DNA of 64,000 bases from Siphonodentalium dalli (taxonomy: Eukaryota; Mollusca; Scaphopoda; Gadilida; Siphonodentaliidae). The number at the start of each line of letters is the position of its first letter. The stretch's first letter is position 1. Below are positions 10,330 through 21,577 of this stretch, piece by piece. Made by a program: the position numbers and the translations under genes. Location: the NCBI GenBank assembly GCA_032622095.1, contig CP136063.1, positions 25,234,987-25,298,986 on the forward strand, in the 5' to 3' direction. The notes below the pieces were generated by a model, which worked only from the letters and a program-made list of their open reading frames with translations, did no database searches and had not been told where the DNA came from.

Positions 10330-11340
10330 TGTATCACGATGTGATAGACTGGTACATTTTTTGTTCGTTCAATGACTTACCCTTGTACCCGGGACCAGTT
10401 ATTTGAAGAAACTCATGGGACTTTATAAATTTGCTAGCAAAACTTTACTTGATTGCTTTTACGCCTAATTTATTATCTAATTCATATTTGTTATAATACA
10501 AACACCCGCCAATGTGTAAGTAGACTATTCATTTAAAATTTTGATGTTTGTCTGTTTCATGTGTATTTTCTTTCATTATTTGCTTGGGTTTGCAGTTGTG
10601 TTACGTCATCGTGTGTGTTGCAACTCTGATTTTCATCACTCATCCTTTAAAACCTATTTCTTTGACTACCCTTCCTTGGGATTTCATTTCATCTATATAT
10701 TCTAACTCATTTCTTATCGCTACTTCAGCGTATACAATTATATTTTCTTTCTTGTTTGTAACTTATTTATGTTCAGTATTTGGAATAATTTGCATCATTG
10801 CTATATGTATATCTGGCTTTGGTATTCATTTGTCATATTTTTTATTTATTTGCATTGGTGTTCCAATTTAAATTTTATATTTATTTATACATTTCCATTT
10901 GCTATATTTTTTCAACCTCACATGCATGTGGGTTTTTTGCTTTTTCTTTGGTGGCTCACACCCGTATGGTTTTATATTTATTTATACATTTCCATTTGCT
11001 ATATTTTTTCAACCTCACATGCATGTGGGTTTTTTGCTTTCTTTGGTGGCTCACACCCTTATGGTTTGAGGATTTTTCATTTCTCTTTTAATTATTTATT
11101 TGGTATTTAATTATATTTATTCTAGTATATAATATTTTGTTATTTCTTTTAAGTGTATGCACACACAAATTTCACTTGGCGGTATTCTTTTTCATGATTG
11201 TATTGTATTCACATGCAAATGGTCGTTTCACATTATTCAATATATCTTTTCGTTTGTCATTTCAGATTTGAAATTAATAGAAGCATTTGACAAATCTGGT
11301 GTGGTGTCTTTCATTGGCCCTTAGCGGAACTCCCGAAACA
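10330..11340 (+). repeat. 5' long terminal repeat of the BEL/Pao element
   Basis: Starts TG and ends CA. A TATA-like TTTATAAAT lies near 10422. An internal direct repeat of about 97 bp (10872-11065) contains the palindrome CACATGCATGTG followed by T-runs in both units. No long conserved frame; the short frames inside are incidental. Confidence 0.97.
10424..10430 (+). promoter_or_regulatory. candidate TATA box in 5' LTR
   Basis: TATAAAT about 95 bases into the LTR, repeated at the same place in the 3' LTR near 16946. A position early in the LTR is plausible for a U3 promoter. Confidence 0.35.
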
Positions 11341-11359
11341 TTTCAAATACAGGGAAAAG

Positions 11360-14300
11360 ATGCCTGACGAAGGTATGGACGCTGGCGCGCGTAAACGAAA
11401 ACGGAGCAACGCAAAAGGGAAGTTCACAAAAGTCATCAACAGACTACACGATTGTTATCAACAGGAAGACGCTGAATTTCTACAGGAGATTGTCGACAAG
11501 TTAAATACGGCGCACGATAATTTGGAACTGTGTCATGACGAATATTTGGATGTGCTGGACAGCGATATGGATAACGAGTTAATTAGTGAATTAATCGCAG
11601 ACATGGACACCATATATAAAAAATTCTGTGACATCAAATCTCTCGTTTGCCGTAGAAATCGAGCCGAGCAGAAAAATGTGAAACCGAAGTCAACAGAATC
11701 TGTTTCCAAAATTAAGGTTAAAAAACTAGATGCACCTACATTCTCTGGAAACATCCGAGAATTTCCTAGTTTTATCCGTGACTTTGAGCGGCATATGATA
11801 CCATCGTTTGGAAAAGACCCGTATGCTCTCAAAAGTTGCCTTACTGGAGATGCTCTGAGTGCCATCATGGGCGTTGATGACAGCTTTGAGAAAATGATGG
11901 AACGCTTGAAAATGAAATTTGGTCGACGGGAAAAGCTGACTGATGTCGTCACACAAGAAATACGGAACTTGCAAAAAGTGAGAGATGGTGACGACAAACA
12001 CTTCATCGAACTGGTAAATGTGGTCGAGAGGTGCTGGCTGGACCTGAAGCAGGCTGGGATAGAAGAAGAGCTAAGCAATGCGACCGTAATGAACCAAATA
12101 GAATGGTTGCTACCCAGCGTACAACAACGAGAGTGGACTATCCGAAAACAAAAAGCCGACTCGGATAAGCCAGATTTCCAACCGCTAATTGACTTTTTGA
12201 TTAAAGAGAAGTCAGTCGTGGAATACATGCAGTCCAACGTCAGGAACGTCTCTGGGCGACATAAAGTAAATAGTGCCACACTTTCCGCAGATTCTCAAAT
12301 ACGCGAAGCGGAATGTGATATTGTTAAAACAATTAACTCCAGGTTCGAGCGAAACGACGATGTGATGAAGCAGGTGGTTGAGGGTTTGGCACAAGTCGCC
12401 CAACTGGTCGCTGCTGGGAAAACTACCTCCAACGGTCCGCAGCAATTTAAAACCTTCAAATGCTGGTATCATGAAACAGACACTCACGATATATCGGCAT
12501 GTGCCGCATTTGGTCAGCTAGATATACAATCAAGAGTGGATCTTCTGAAGAAAAACGGTGGTTGTTTTTCGTGCTTGAAGTTGAATCATCGGTCCAATAA
12601 ATGTTGGAGTAGAAAATCATGTGAAATTTTGAATAATTCACGAGAAAAGTGTGGACGAAATCATCACCCATCATTGCACACTGACAGCAATAATGTGTTC
12701 TCATTCCACAATGCAGTTCGAGAAATCAACAGTAGTCATGGTCGAGATGTAATGTTAATGCTGAGTCAAATAATGTGCAAAGCCCATTCGGTTGCGACGT
12801 TGTGGGATCCGGGTGCGGATATGTCGCTGGTGACACACCGCATGGCAAAGGCATTGGGAATTAAAGGAAAGGATATCACATTGTCGATCACGAAGGTCGG
12901 TAATTGTACGGAAATGGTAAACAGTAAAGAATATGTTATTCCACTCACAGACGAAAACGGCGAGATCTGGCATATTTGTGCTTATGGCATCGACGAAATT
13001 ACGACCGAAATTGGAGCAGTAGATGTCAATCAAATGGCGCAACTGTTTAAGGGAATTTCGACAACTGATATTAAGAGACCGTCTGGTAAACTCGAACTTC
13101 TCATCGGTACCGACTGTTGTCAAATAATGCCCATTCTCGTGCAACAAGTAGGAAATCTACAGCTGATGAAGAATTGTTTTGGCTACTGCGTTCGCGGTTC
13201 GCATGATTCTGTACGTTTCTCAGCTGGAGCTTGTTCAAACATCGTGCGTATCCATGTGGCATCCATAACGTGTACTGACCTGAATGAGGCGAAAGTATCT
13301 GGCGGCAAATCCATTAAAGCATCACTTGATAAATTCTTTGACATTGACATGTTGGGAACTCATTGTATTCCTAAATGTGGCAACTGCAAATGTGGCAAAT
13401 GCCCAATAGGAAATAAGAATTTTTCTATTGCTGAAGAGTTGGAACTGGATTTGATCGAAAATGGCCTCACTTTGGATTCGTCGAATAAAAAATGGACAGC
13501 ATCATATCCTTGGAAACGAAATCCTAGCGATTTACCAAACAATTATGTGGTCGCATTCGCGAGATTAGTGTCGACCGAAAGGCGATTGAGGCGCGTTGGG
13601 GACATATACACAAAACAGTACGGAGATCAAATCGCCGATATGGTTGAGAGACATGTCGCACGAAAATTAACTAAATCGGAAATAATGAGCTACACGGGAC
13701 CGGTGCATTACATACCACACCAGGAAGTCCTAAAGCCAGATTCGGAGACAACCCCCATCAGGATCGTCTTCAATTCCTCATCGTCGTACATGGGACATGT
13801 GCTCAATGAGTACTGGGCCAAAGGTCCGAATATCGTGAATGATATGGTGTCAGTGTTAACCAGATTTCGACAAGGACACGTTGCAGTTGTTGGAGATATT
13901 TCAAAAATGTACAACTCAGTAGCTATTACTGACAGGGATGCCCATGTGCATAGATTTCTGTGGAGGGAAATGGATTCAACCCGTGGTCCTGACCATTATA
14001 TATTACAGACAGTAACATTCGGTGACAAACCCAGTGGGACCATTGCAATGTTAGCCTTACACAAAACAGCAGACATGTTATATGATGTGTATCCACTCGC
14101 GTGTGAGATGATAAAGAACAATAGCTATGTGGATGATTTACTTATGTTGGTAGATTCAATGGTTGAAGCTAAGAAGTTAGCAGGTGATGTGGCAACAGTA
14201 CTTGAGAGCGGTGGATTCATGGTAAAACACTGGGTTGGAGCTGATATCAAGTATTCTAGTCATGGTGATCGGCAGTTAAATTTTATTGACAAGGATGAGG

Positions 14301-16798
14301 AAAAAGTGTTGGGTATGAGGTGGCAACCAGAAGGCGACCAATTCCGGTTCAAAGTCAATCTTAATTTTTCTAAAGAAATTAAGCAGGGGCGATCACAGGA
14401 AAATATCAGAAAGGAGGACGTACGTAATGGTGTGCCTACAAACATTACTAGACGAATGTTGTTGAGTCAAACGGCTAAGATTTTTGACCCGCTTGGACTT
14501 ATTTCACCCTTAGTGTTACAAGCAAAATTTCTCATGAGAAAAATGTGCACAGATGAGAACAAGGATAGCCCATTCGCATGGGACCAACCCATATCTCAGG
14601 AATCGAGAGCCGAATGGATACAGTTTTTTGAGAAACTATTTAGAGTAGAGCCATTAAGATTCACAAGATGCTTGAAACCATTACATGTGGTCGGAAATCC
14701 TGTGCTGATAGTTTTTTCGGACGGAAGCAATATCGCTTATGGGACATGCGCTTACGTTCGATGGGAATTGAAGTCCGGGAAATTCGAATCACGACTGATT
14801 ATGGCGAAGAGTAGAATTGCACCAGCAAAGCAGTTGTCGATTCCCCGTTTAGAATTGTGTGGGGCCGTTTTGTCGGCTAGACTTCGAGACAAACTGGAAC
14901 GTGAAATGACATTTGAGTTCTCGAAAATTTATCACATCGTTGACTCTATGATAGTTAGAGCTCAGATCCAGAAACAGAGTTATGGATTCGGAACCTTTGT
15001 GGCTACAAGGGTTGCAGAAATTCAATCAAAGACTGATCCGAATGAATGGTGGTGGGTAGCTGGTGATGACAATATATCCGACATAACGACTCGACCAACT
15101 GACCCTGAATTGCTTGACGAACATACGACGTGGCAGTTGGGACCAAGATTCTTAGACAAACCAGTGGATGACTGGCCTATTCACCAGAGTTGTAAAGTTG
15201 AACCTCAGCAACTGCCAGACCGTACGGATGCGACCAAGTGTATGGCTGCTAACATCGAGCAATCTAAACGTGTGTCATTGGACTTAAGCATAATTGATTT
15301 TGATAGCTTCCGGGACTGGCATACATTGGTCAAAGTGGTTTGCCTGCTGCTCACTATTCGCGACAGAAAATCTCTCAAAGGCACATGTCACATCACGACG
15401 TCAGAAATGTTGGATAAAGCTGAAATGGAACTGATAAAGTACGGTCAGAGCCAACTCCCGTCAAACTGGGGTGTACGATACAGGCAGTTGGGACCAGCGT
15501 TATCGACAGATGGTGTGGTTGTCGTTGGTTCTCGGATGGCTGAATGGATAAAGAAAACCTGGAATCGGTCGGAATTCATACTGCTTCAACCCGATTCTCC
15601 TATCAGTAAGATTATCCTAGAATCAATGCACAGAAAAGATCACAGTGGGATCGAAGCTTGCCTAGCAAAACTCCGGAGTAAATTCTGGATTCCGGGTGCG
15701 CGCCGCTTATTGAAATATATTAAGAAGCGGTGTGTTGTATGTCGATATCTTGAGAAGCGTAAACTTGAACAGCAGATGGGTATGCTTCCTGAACAGCGAC
15801 TCCATCCTTCTCCGCCATTCTATTATTGTGCGGTAGATTTATTCGGGCCTTTCACAATCAAAGACACTGTTAGGAGGAGAGTCAGTGGAAAGGCTTATGG
15901 TGTTATTTTCAACTGTTTGTCATCTCGAGCTGTACATATAGATATCGCTGATGGATACGATACAGATAGCTTCATGATGGTCTTCAGGAGATTTGTATCA
16001 CAGCGTGGTTATCCCAAGATGATGACATCAGATTCAGGATCTCAGTTGGTATCGTCCAGCAAAGAGTTGAAAGGGGTCGCATGCGAATGGAATTGGGATA
16101 AGATAAAAGATGACGGACGTCGCAATGGAATGGATTGGGTGTTTACAAAATCAGCGGATGCTCCATGGCAAAACGGGTGTAGTGAGGCCCTGATCAAATC
16201 GGTCAAACGTGGCATCCAAATGGCTGTTGGAGCAAATGTGTTGACTTTTTCTGAATTACAGACTGTAATGTTTGAAACGGCCAATTGTTTAAACGAGAGG
16301 CCCATTGGAACAAAGTCTGGGGACCCAGATGACGGATCATACCTGTGTCCCAATGATTTGTTATTGGGAAGAGCAACATCGCGTGTTCCTAACGCTAGCT
16401 GGGATGAAGATGTCGGCATCAGATGCCGGTGGAAATTCGTGCAACAAATTGCAGATTCGTTTTGGTGTAAATGGCAAAGAGATTACTTTCACACATTGAT
16501 CATCCGTCAGAAGTGGCATACGAAGGAAAGAAATCTATGTACTGGAGATGTAGTTATCATTCAAGACAGTAATACCGTACGAGGTCAGTGGAAATTGGCA
16601 CAGGTGTGCGAGGCCGTTGCTGGTCGAGATGGTAAGGTGCGTGATGTATCCCTACGGTACAAAAATCCACGTGGTGGGTCGGCATATAGAGGTTGCAAAG
16701 ACATGGTGGTTAAACGATCCGTGCATCGTTTAGTTCTCATTCTCCCCGTCGAGGAGCAGACGAAAATTTGTCCATTCGAATGTGACATTGTGAAATAA
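11360..16798 (+). CDS. BEL/Pao gag-pol polyprotein
   Basis: A single 1812-codon frame starting at the first ATG after the LTR. Order of parts, with approximate residues: basic N-terminus; DUF1759-like gag region (about 115-290); Cys/His knuckles starting CWYHETDTHD (about 368-440); DUF1758-type aspartic protease with DPGADMSLV (D near 482); reverse transcriptase from about 710, with the catalytic YVDD near 923; RNase H, with SDGS near 1120; integrase with an H-H-C-C zinc site (about 1424-1470) and catalytic D near 1493 (AVDLFGPF), D near 1558 (TSDSGSQ) and E near 1609 (NGCSEALIKS); and a DUF5641-like tail (about 1680-1790). No stops or shifts are visible, so all enzymatic centres appear intact. 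It is expressed from the 5' LTR, with a leader of only 19 bases between LTR end and ATG. Confidence 0.97.
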   Translation: MPDEGMDAGARKRKRSNAKGKFTKVINRLHDCYQQEDAEFLQEIVDKLNTAHDNLELCHDEYLDVLDSDMDNELISELIADMDTIYKKFCDIKSLVCRRNRAEQKNVKPKSTESVSKIKVKKLDAPTFSGNIREFPSFIRDFERHMIPSFGKDPYALKSCLTGDALSAIMGVDDSFEKMMERLKMKFGRREKLTDVVTQEIRNLQKVRDGDDKHFIELVNVVERCWLDLKQAGIEEELSNATVMNQIEWLLPSVQQREWTIRKQKADSDKPDFQPLIDFLIKEKSVVEYMQSNVRNVSGRHKVNSATLSADSQIREAECDIVKTINSRFERNDDVMKQVVEGLAQVAQLVAAGKTTSNGPQQFKTFKCWYHETDTHDISACAAFGQLDIQSRVDLLKKNGGCFSCLKLNHRSNKCWSRKSCEILNNSREKCGRNHHPSLHTDSNNVFSFHNAVREINSSHGRDVMLMLSQIMCKAHSVATLWDPGADMSLVTHRMAKALGIKGKDITLSITKVGNCTEMVNSKEYVIPLTDENGEIWHICAYGIDEITTEIGAVDVNQMAQLFKGISTTDIKRPSGKLELLIGTDCCQIMPILVQQVGNLQLMKNCFGYCVRGSHDSVRFSAGACSNIVRIHVASITCTDLNEAKVSGGKSIKASLDKFFDIDMLGTHCIPKCGNCKCGKCPIGNKNFSIAEELELDLIENGLTLDSSNKKWTASYPWKRNPSDLPNNYVVAFARLVSTERRLRRVGDIYTKQYGDQIADMVERHVARKLTKSEIMSYTGPVHYIPHQEVLKPDSETTPIRIVFNSSSSYMGHVLNEYWAKGPNIVNDMVSVLTRFRQGHVAVVGDISKMYNSVAITDRDAHVHRFLWREMDSTRGPDHYILQTVTFGDKPSGTIAMLALHKTADMLYDVYPLACEMIKNNSYVDDLLMLVDSMVEAKKLAGDVATVLESGGFMVKHWVGADIKYSSHGDRQLNFIDKDEEKVLGMRWQPEGDQFRFKVNLNFSKEIKQGRSQENIRKEDVRNGVPTNITRRMLLSQTAKIFDPLGLISPLVLQAKFLMRKMCTDENKDSPFAWDQPISQESRAEWIQFFEKLFRVEPLRFTRCLKPLHVVGNPVLIVFSDGSNIAYGTCAYVRWELKSGKFESRLIMAKSRIAPAKQLSIPRLELCGAVLSARLRDKLEREMTFEFSKIYHIVDSMIVRAQIQKQSYGFGTFVATRVAEIQSKTDPNEWWWVAGDDNISDITTRPTDPELLDEHTTWQLGPRFLDKPVDDWPIHQSCKVEPQQLPDRTDATKCMAANIEQSKRVSLDLSIIDFDSFRDWHTLVKVVCLLLTIRDRKSLKGTCHITTSEMLDKAEMELIKYGQSQLPSNWGVRYRQLGPALSTDGVVVVGSRMAEWIKKTWNRSEFILLQPDSPISKIILESMHRKDHSGIEACLAKLRSKFWIPGARRLLKYIKKRCVVCRYLEKRKLEQQMGMLPEQRLHPSPPFYYCAVDLFGPFTIKDTVRRRVSGKAYGVIFNCLSSRAVHIDIADGYDTDSFMMVFRRFVSQRGYPKMMTSDSGSQLVSSSKELKGVACEWNWDKIKDDGRRNGMDWVFTKSADAPWQNGCSEALIKSVKRGIQMAVGANVLTFSELQTVMFETANCLNERPIGTKSGDPDDGSYLCPNDLLLGRATSRVPNASWDEDVGIRCRWKFVQQIADSFWCKWQRDYFHTLIIRQKWHTKERNLCTGDVVIIQDSNTVRGQWKLAQVCEAVAGRDGKVRDVSLRYKNPRGGSAYRGCKDMVVKRSVHRLVLILPVEEQTKICPFECDIVK

Positions 16799-16844
16799 TC
16801 TTTTGCTGCATCCTACATGTCAACAAACTGAATGGTGAATCGTC

Positions 16845-16851
16845 GGGGGAG
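16845..16851 (+). other. polypurine tract of the BEL/Pao element
   Basis: GGGGGAG lies directly before the 3' LTR start at 16852, the expected position for the plus-strand primer. It is short but purely purine. Confidence 0.55.
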
Positions 16852-17862
16852 TGTATCACGATGTGATAGACTGGTACATTTTTTGTTCGTTCAATGACTT
16901 ACCCTTGTACCCGGGACCAGTTATTTGAAGAAACTCATGGGACTTTATAAATTTGCTAGCAAAACTTTACTTGATTGCTTTTACGCCTAATTTATTATCT
17001 AATTCATATTTGTTATAATACAAACACCCGCCAATGTGTAAGTAGACTATTCATTTAACATTTTGATGTTTGTCTGTTTCATGTGTATTTTCTTTCATTA
17101 TTTGCTTGGGTTTGCAGTTGTGTTACGTCATCGTGTGTGTTGCAACTCTGATTTTCATCACTCATTCTTTAAAACCTATTTCTTTGACTACCCTTCCTTG
17201 GGATTTCATTTCATCTATATATTCTAACTCATTTCTTATCGCTACTTCAGCGTATACAATTATATTTTCTTTCTTGTTTGTAACTTATTTATGTTCAGTA
17301 TTTGGAATAATTTGCATCATTGCTATATGTATATCTGGCTTTGGTATTCATTTGTCATATTTTTTATTTATTTGCATTGGTGTTCCAATTTAAATTTTAT
17401 ATTTATTTATACATTTCCATTTGCTATATTTTTTCAACCTCACATGCATGTGGGTTTTTTGCTTTTTCTTTGGTGGCTCACACCCGTATGGTTTTATATT
17501 TATTTATACATTTCCATTTGCTATATTTTTTCAACCTCACATGCATGTGGGTTTTTTGCTTTCTTTGGTGGCTCACACCCTTATGGTTTGAGGATTTTTC
17601 ATTTCTCTTTTAATTATTTATTTGGTATTTAATTATATTTATTCTAGTATATAATATTTTGTTATTTCTTTTAAGTGTATGCACACACAAATTTCACTTG
17701 GCGGTATTCTTTTTCATGATTGTATTGTATTCACATGCAAATGGTCGTTTCACATTATTCAATATATCTTTTCGTTTGTCATTTCAGATTTGAAATTAAT
17801 AGAAGCATTTGACAAATCTGGTGTGGTGTCTTTCATTGGCCCTTAGCGGAACTCCCGAAACA
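16852..17862 (+). repeat. 3' long terminal repeat of the BEL/Pao element
   Basis: 1011 bp, the same length as the 5' LTR and nearly identical to it, followed by the target duplicate CTGCAT. Confidence 0.97.
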
Positions 17863-17868
17863 CTGCAT

Positions 17869-18838
17869 ATCAGACACAAATTTCCCCCATTCATTTCAAT
17901 TGTGAAAGCCCAAGATGTTCAACTTAATTCTATCAAGACCTTTGTTATTTACCGCTCTATCAATTCGTGATGTATACCGTGTTAGTCATTATTTTATGAC
18001 AGAACACTACTTATTTTTAATAACATCACCATTGAAATGAATGCAGGACAATTTAACCTAATATGCAGTGTCATGTTCACTTTGAACTATAATATATCAA
18101 TTCATTTTAGAGGACAAAATCTACAATGGTGCAGAGGAAAGATTTACATGCCCACACATTGAAAACAACACTAGTAGTACTAGTAGATGTCCAGCATTCT
18201 CAGTAAACTGTAAAATGTACATACAGTTCGCATATACATTTCTCATGAAAACATTGCTAGTGCACTTACTAATACTAGTGTATTTAAGTAATTTTATATT
18301 GAAATTAGCCATGTAAACACAAAGCAATATGTATTACATGAATGCATCCAATGTTCATGCAATATTGCTATGTGTTTACACAACTTTCACTATAAAATTA
18401 CTTTAAGACAAGTATTAAAAGGGGATATATTTACTATAGGCAATCAGTTATCCCGGGGATTACTAGTACTAGTCGGCAGTCAGTCATCCCAAGTGAATTG
18501 AATTTGAATTTTATTTCACAGCTCATGACAAATATAAATACATGTATCCTATTTTGCTTGATAATACAAACATAAACATAATTATATAGCGTAACACAAT
18601 TTATGAGATGACAGCATGAATGGGTGATTGCTGACCTAGTGTACTACATTGTATATTAAAGTTATAAATTACATCAAGAGGCAGCAAGATGTGACTATTT
18701 GAAGGCACTCGTATGGTCAAAGGGACATTACTCTAAACAGATAATAAATTATTGTTGTTTTGATTATCATGGAAATATTTCATCAGTTATCATTGGTGTA
18801 CTCGTGTACTTTACCCTGTGCTATTATCATTTTTCTCG
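17869..18838. other. non-coding stretch, nothing recognised
   Basis: AT-rich sequence with several CTAGTACTAGT-like short palindromes (near 18167 and 18464). No coding frame with recognisable content. Confidence 0.4.
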
Positions 18839-19020
18839 AATTTTCCGCCCTGTACTTTTATTAAATTTTCATGAATTTTCCACCCTGTACTATTATTCCG
18901 CCCTGTACTTTTATTTAATTTTCATGAATTTTCCACCCTGTACTATTATTCCGCCCTGTACTTTTATTTAATTTTCATGAATTTTCCACCCTGTACTATT
19001 ATTCCGCCTTGTACTTTTAT
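18839..19020. repeat. about 59-bp tandem repeat, three copies
   Basis: The unit contains CCGCCCTGTACTTTTATT, TTTTCATGAATTTTCCACCC and TGTACTATTATT. The first copy lacks one base in an A/T run. The 90-codon frame across it (18699-18971) is a product of the repeat. Confidence 0.9.
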
Positions 19021-19086
19021 TTGGCACACGAGAGTAACACTGCCTGGAGTTTGGATTATAATCTAGCAGATCTAGAGACCATGAAT

Positions 19087-19152
19087 TCGTTATTGGGGTG
19101 TCATATGGTTGTTGGGGTGTCATATGGTTATTGGGGTGTCATATGGTTGTTG
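19087..19152. repeat. 21-bp tandem repeat, three copies
   Basis: The unit GGGGTGTCATATGGTTGTT plus two bases is repeated three times, with one G/A difference. Confidence 0.9.
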
Positions 19153-19229
19153 AAAAGTTGTCTTGATTCGTCTGATAGAATAGACACGAGCAATGCATAA
19201 AGAGACGCCAAATTCGCTCTCAGAGCACT

Positions 19230-20300
19230 TAACATTGAAAAAATTTCCACCCTCGGGAGGGGGACACCTCCTCCCGGACCATCCCCCATCTCGGCCCTGC
19301 GACCCTCGGGATATCGTGTTATGACCCCCCCATAATGATTAGGCCCCCCCCCCTATTTGGGGATCCTAGCTACGTGCCTGGATATACAACAAATCGACCA
19401 AAAAAATTACATGAACTGACATCACTATGTGAAATAATGCAAAAATAACATTTTCAAATAGAAAATAGATATTCCCTAATAAAATACTTACACACTGAAC
19501 TACATGGTATATTCTTTTTTATTCACAAAGAAGGGATCTATGAGATCCATTTAAAATTTATTGTTTTGGTACGAAATAGCTTAAGTACCTTTCTGAATCA
19601 TTATTATGACGTAGTCGGTCACGTGTCTAGCTGCATATTAGCAAGCGGACACTCAGTTATGGCCTCTTTTCATCTTTGTGTTCCAGATTGAGGGAAGTAA
19701 CGCTATGAGGAAATGAACCACACATTATTGTCGGGTTCATTTTTTAGTTTAACCTAATCCGTTCCAATTTTTAACTCGTTGTTACTTCGTTTCAATTTGG
19801 GAAACGACACATACTTATTAAATTAATATCAGTGACAATTTCATTCAATTTCACTTGAATTTATTTGTCTTGCGCAAAATAAAATAAAAAATATCTTTGT
19901 TCTGTTGAGATTTGTGGTACATTTCCCAACTTCCAGTAACGACGCACGTGGTTTACAATTCGGAATTGAAGTCGTCTTTTTCGGTTCACGTGTCAAACTC
20001 TCTTTTGGAACAATGTTTACACAGCCCACTTGTTATGTTATCCTTGTTATATTATCTCTGTTCATGTGGTTTTAGAATGTAAGTATTTAGAACCTTCGAT
20101 CAGTGAAACAACATTGGATTTGTAACTTTGTTTATGTTGAAACTGTCACGTGACAACATTTGTTTTGTTTATGTGGAACTTTGTCACTCACAAATATGTT
20201 TCATGTTGACATATGTAGCGAATGTGTGGGGAGCAAATTAACTGGCATTTGTAACATTACATGTAGTATGTGGGGATGAGAGGAATTCTCTGAATAGGAG
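19230..20300. other. GC-rich patch followed by non-coding sequence
   Basis: 19240-19370 is unusually C/G-rich, with homopolymer runs (CCCTCGGGAGGGGG, CCCCCCCCCC). The rest to 20300 is AT-rich. A 62-codon frame on the minus strand (19841-20029) has no recognisable domain. Confidence 0.4.
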
Positions 20301-20308
20301 AGGGAAGA

Positions 20309-20396
20309 AATTTGAGCGATTGACTTCCCTCCCTATTATCACCACCAGATTTAATTTGAGCGATTGACTTCCCTCCCTATTATCACCACCAGATTT
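20309..20396. repeat. 44-bp tandem duplication
   Basis: Two copies of a unit beginning AATTTGAGCGATTGACTTCC and ending in CACCACCAGATTT lie immediately before the left end of the Tigger element. Confidence 0.85.
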
Positions 20397-20610
20397 TTAA
20401 TTCTTGGTACAGTCAAACTTCGTTGAGTCGAACATCGGTAACTCGAATACCCCACTTAAGTCGAAGCCATCGCCTGGTCCCGGGCTGAGCTTGTGTGCAA
20501 AGCCATTAGAATAATTACAGTTAAGTCGAAGGTGGATAAGTCGAAATTCCGCTTAAGTCGAAACGAAATTTGGTCCCATCAGCCAGCTTATAACACTAAC
20601 TATGGTTAGT

Positions 20611-21577
20611 GTAATGTGGGGCATAATGCGACGCGGGGCATAATGCGACAGACGGTCGTTATCAGGCCATATGATTTTTCCATGACTGAAGTTGAATCGC
20701 ACATTTATTATTTTAGTAAGACCAATCATAGAAGTGGACATCCCAATTGGACCGACATCATTATGACTGTTTAATCTCACATGTGAAATGCGGGAGTAGG
20801 GGTACCCACATTTAGTGACCCCCTTTTTGAATGGTTTATAACTTTCGGTAGGTTCTGTACATGTTAAAACGACCAAAGCTACATGCGTATTTTGGTAAAG
20901 TAAGACGAGTTATATAGTAAGTTGATCAGTTCTATGTACATCAGTTATTCACATTCACTCATATTGCGCGAGAGACAGGTTGTCTGGTTGTGGGGCATAA
21001 TGCGACACTCGGGTATAACCAGTACGAGAAATAGTTATGATTAGGCACATCGCAAATCAAACCTGGAAAAAAAAATCTTAACGTAACTTTAGTTTAAAAG
21101 AAAAGAAATAAAAAAACATATTCGATCATTCCCAAACATTAAAACATGATATAGATAAATATTTATTTTTGACCCTAACCCGGCCAATTTTCGGAAATCA
21201 AAGCTTTATGGTGCTATTTTTACCTGCCATATAAATCAATAAAATGTCTCATTGGTCTGCTGTTACGACTTTAAATAATGCTTATACATTCTTTCAATCC
21301 ACAAAAGAAAAGAAACTGCAGACCGTCTTGCAGTTATTAAGTTTGGTATATGCTGATGTTGTAATGTCAAATGTGTCTCATTGTGCCCCGTGTATTGGGT
21401 ACGTCGACGGAGAGTAATGGCGTTCAGAAATTGGTGCTTCCCAGGCAAGTGTGAGTATTAATATGTATAGTGGAAATATTTATCTAACTTTTAGTTTAAT
21501 AATGTGTGCCCTTCCATCGTTTTTAGTGGCATGATGGGGTCTAATGTGCTTATGTGTCGAATTATGCCCCACATTAC
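20611..21577. mobile_element. inverted-repeat element inside Tigger 5' region
   Basis: The ends GTAATGTGGGGCATAATGCG and, inverted, its close match at 21556-21577 form terminal repeats of about 22 bp. The internal motif GGGCATAATGCGAC recurs near 20633 and 20995. No coding; superfamily not assigned; the target duplication is unclear. Confidence 0.65.

Larger units (their letters stand above)
10330..17862 (+). mobile_element. complete BEL/Pao LTR retrotransposon
   Basis: A 7533-bp element bounded by two 1011-bp LTRs that begin TGTATCACG and end CCCGAAACA, flanked by the 6-bp target duplication CTGCAT (10324-10329 and 17863-17868). I see only two LTR differences (A/C near 10537/17059 and C/T near 10647/17169), so the insertion is recent. 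Between the LTRs lies one intact polyprotein. There is no env-like frame after it. The copy has every coding part needed for autonomous retrotransposition; only the primer-binding site is not obvious. Confidence 0.97.

Noticed and set aside
10548-11110. Three overlapping plus-strand frames rich in Phe/Ile/Tyr (107, 113, 97 codons), repeated at 17070-17632
   Set aside because: They lie inside the LTRs, overlap in different frames and reflect T-rich repeated DNA rather than membrane proteins.
11533-12279. 248-codon minus-strand frame
   Set aside because: Antisense shadow of the intact BEL/Pao polyprotein; composition typical of reversed coding sequence.
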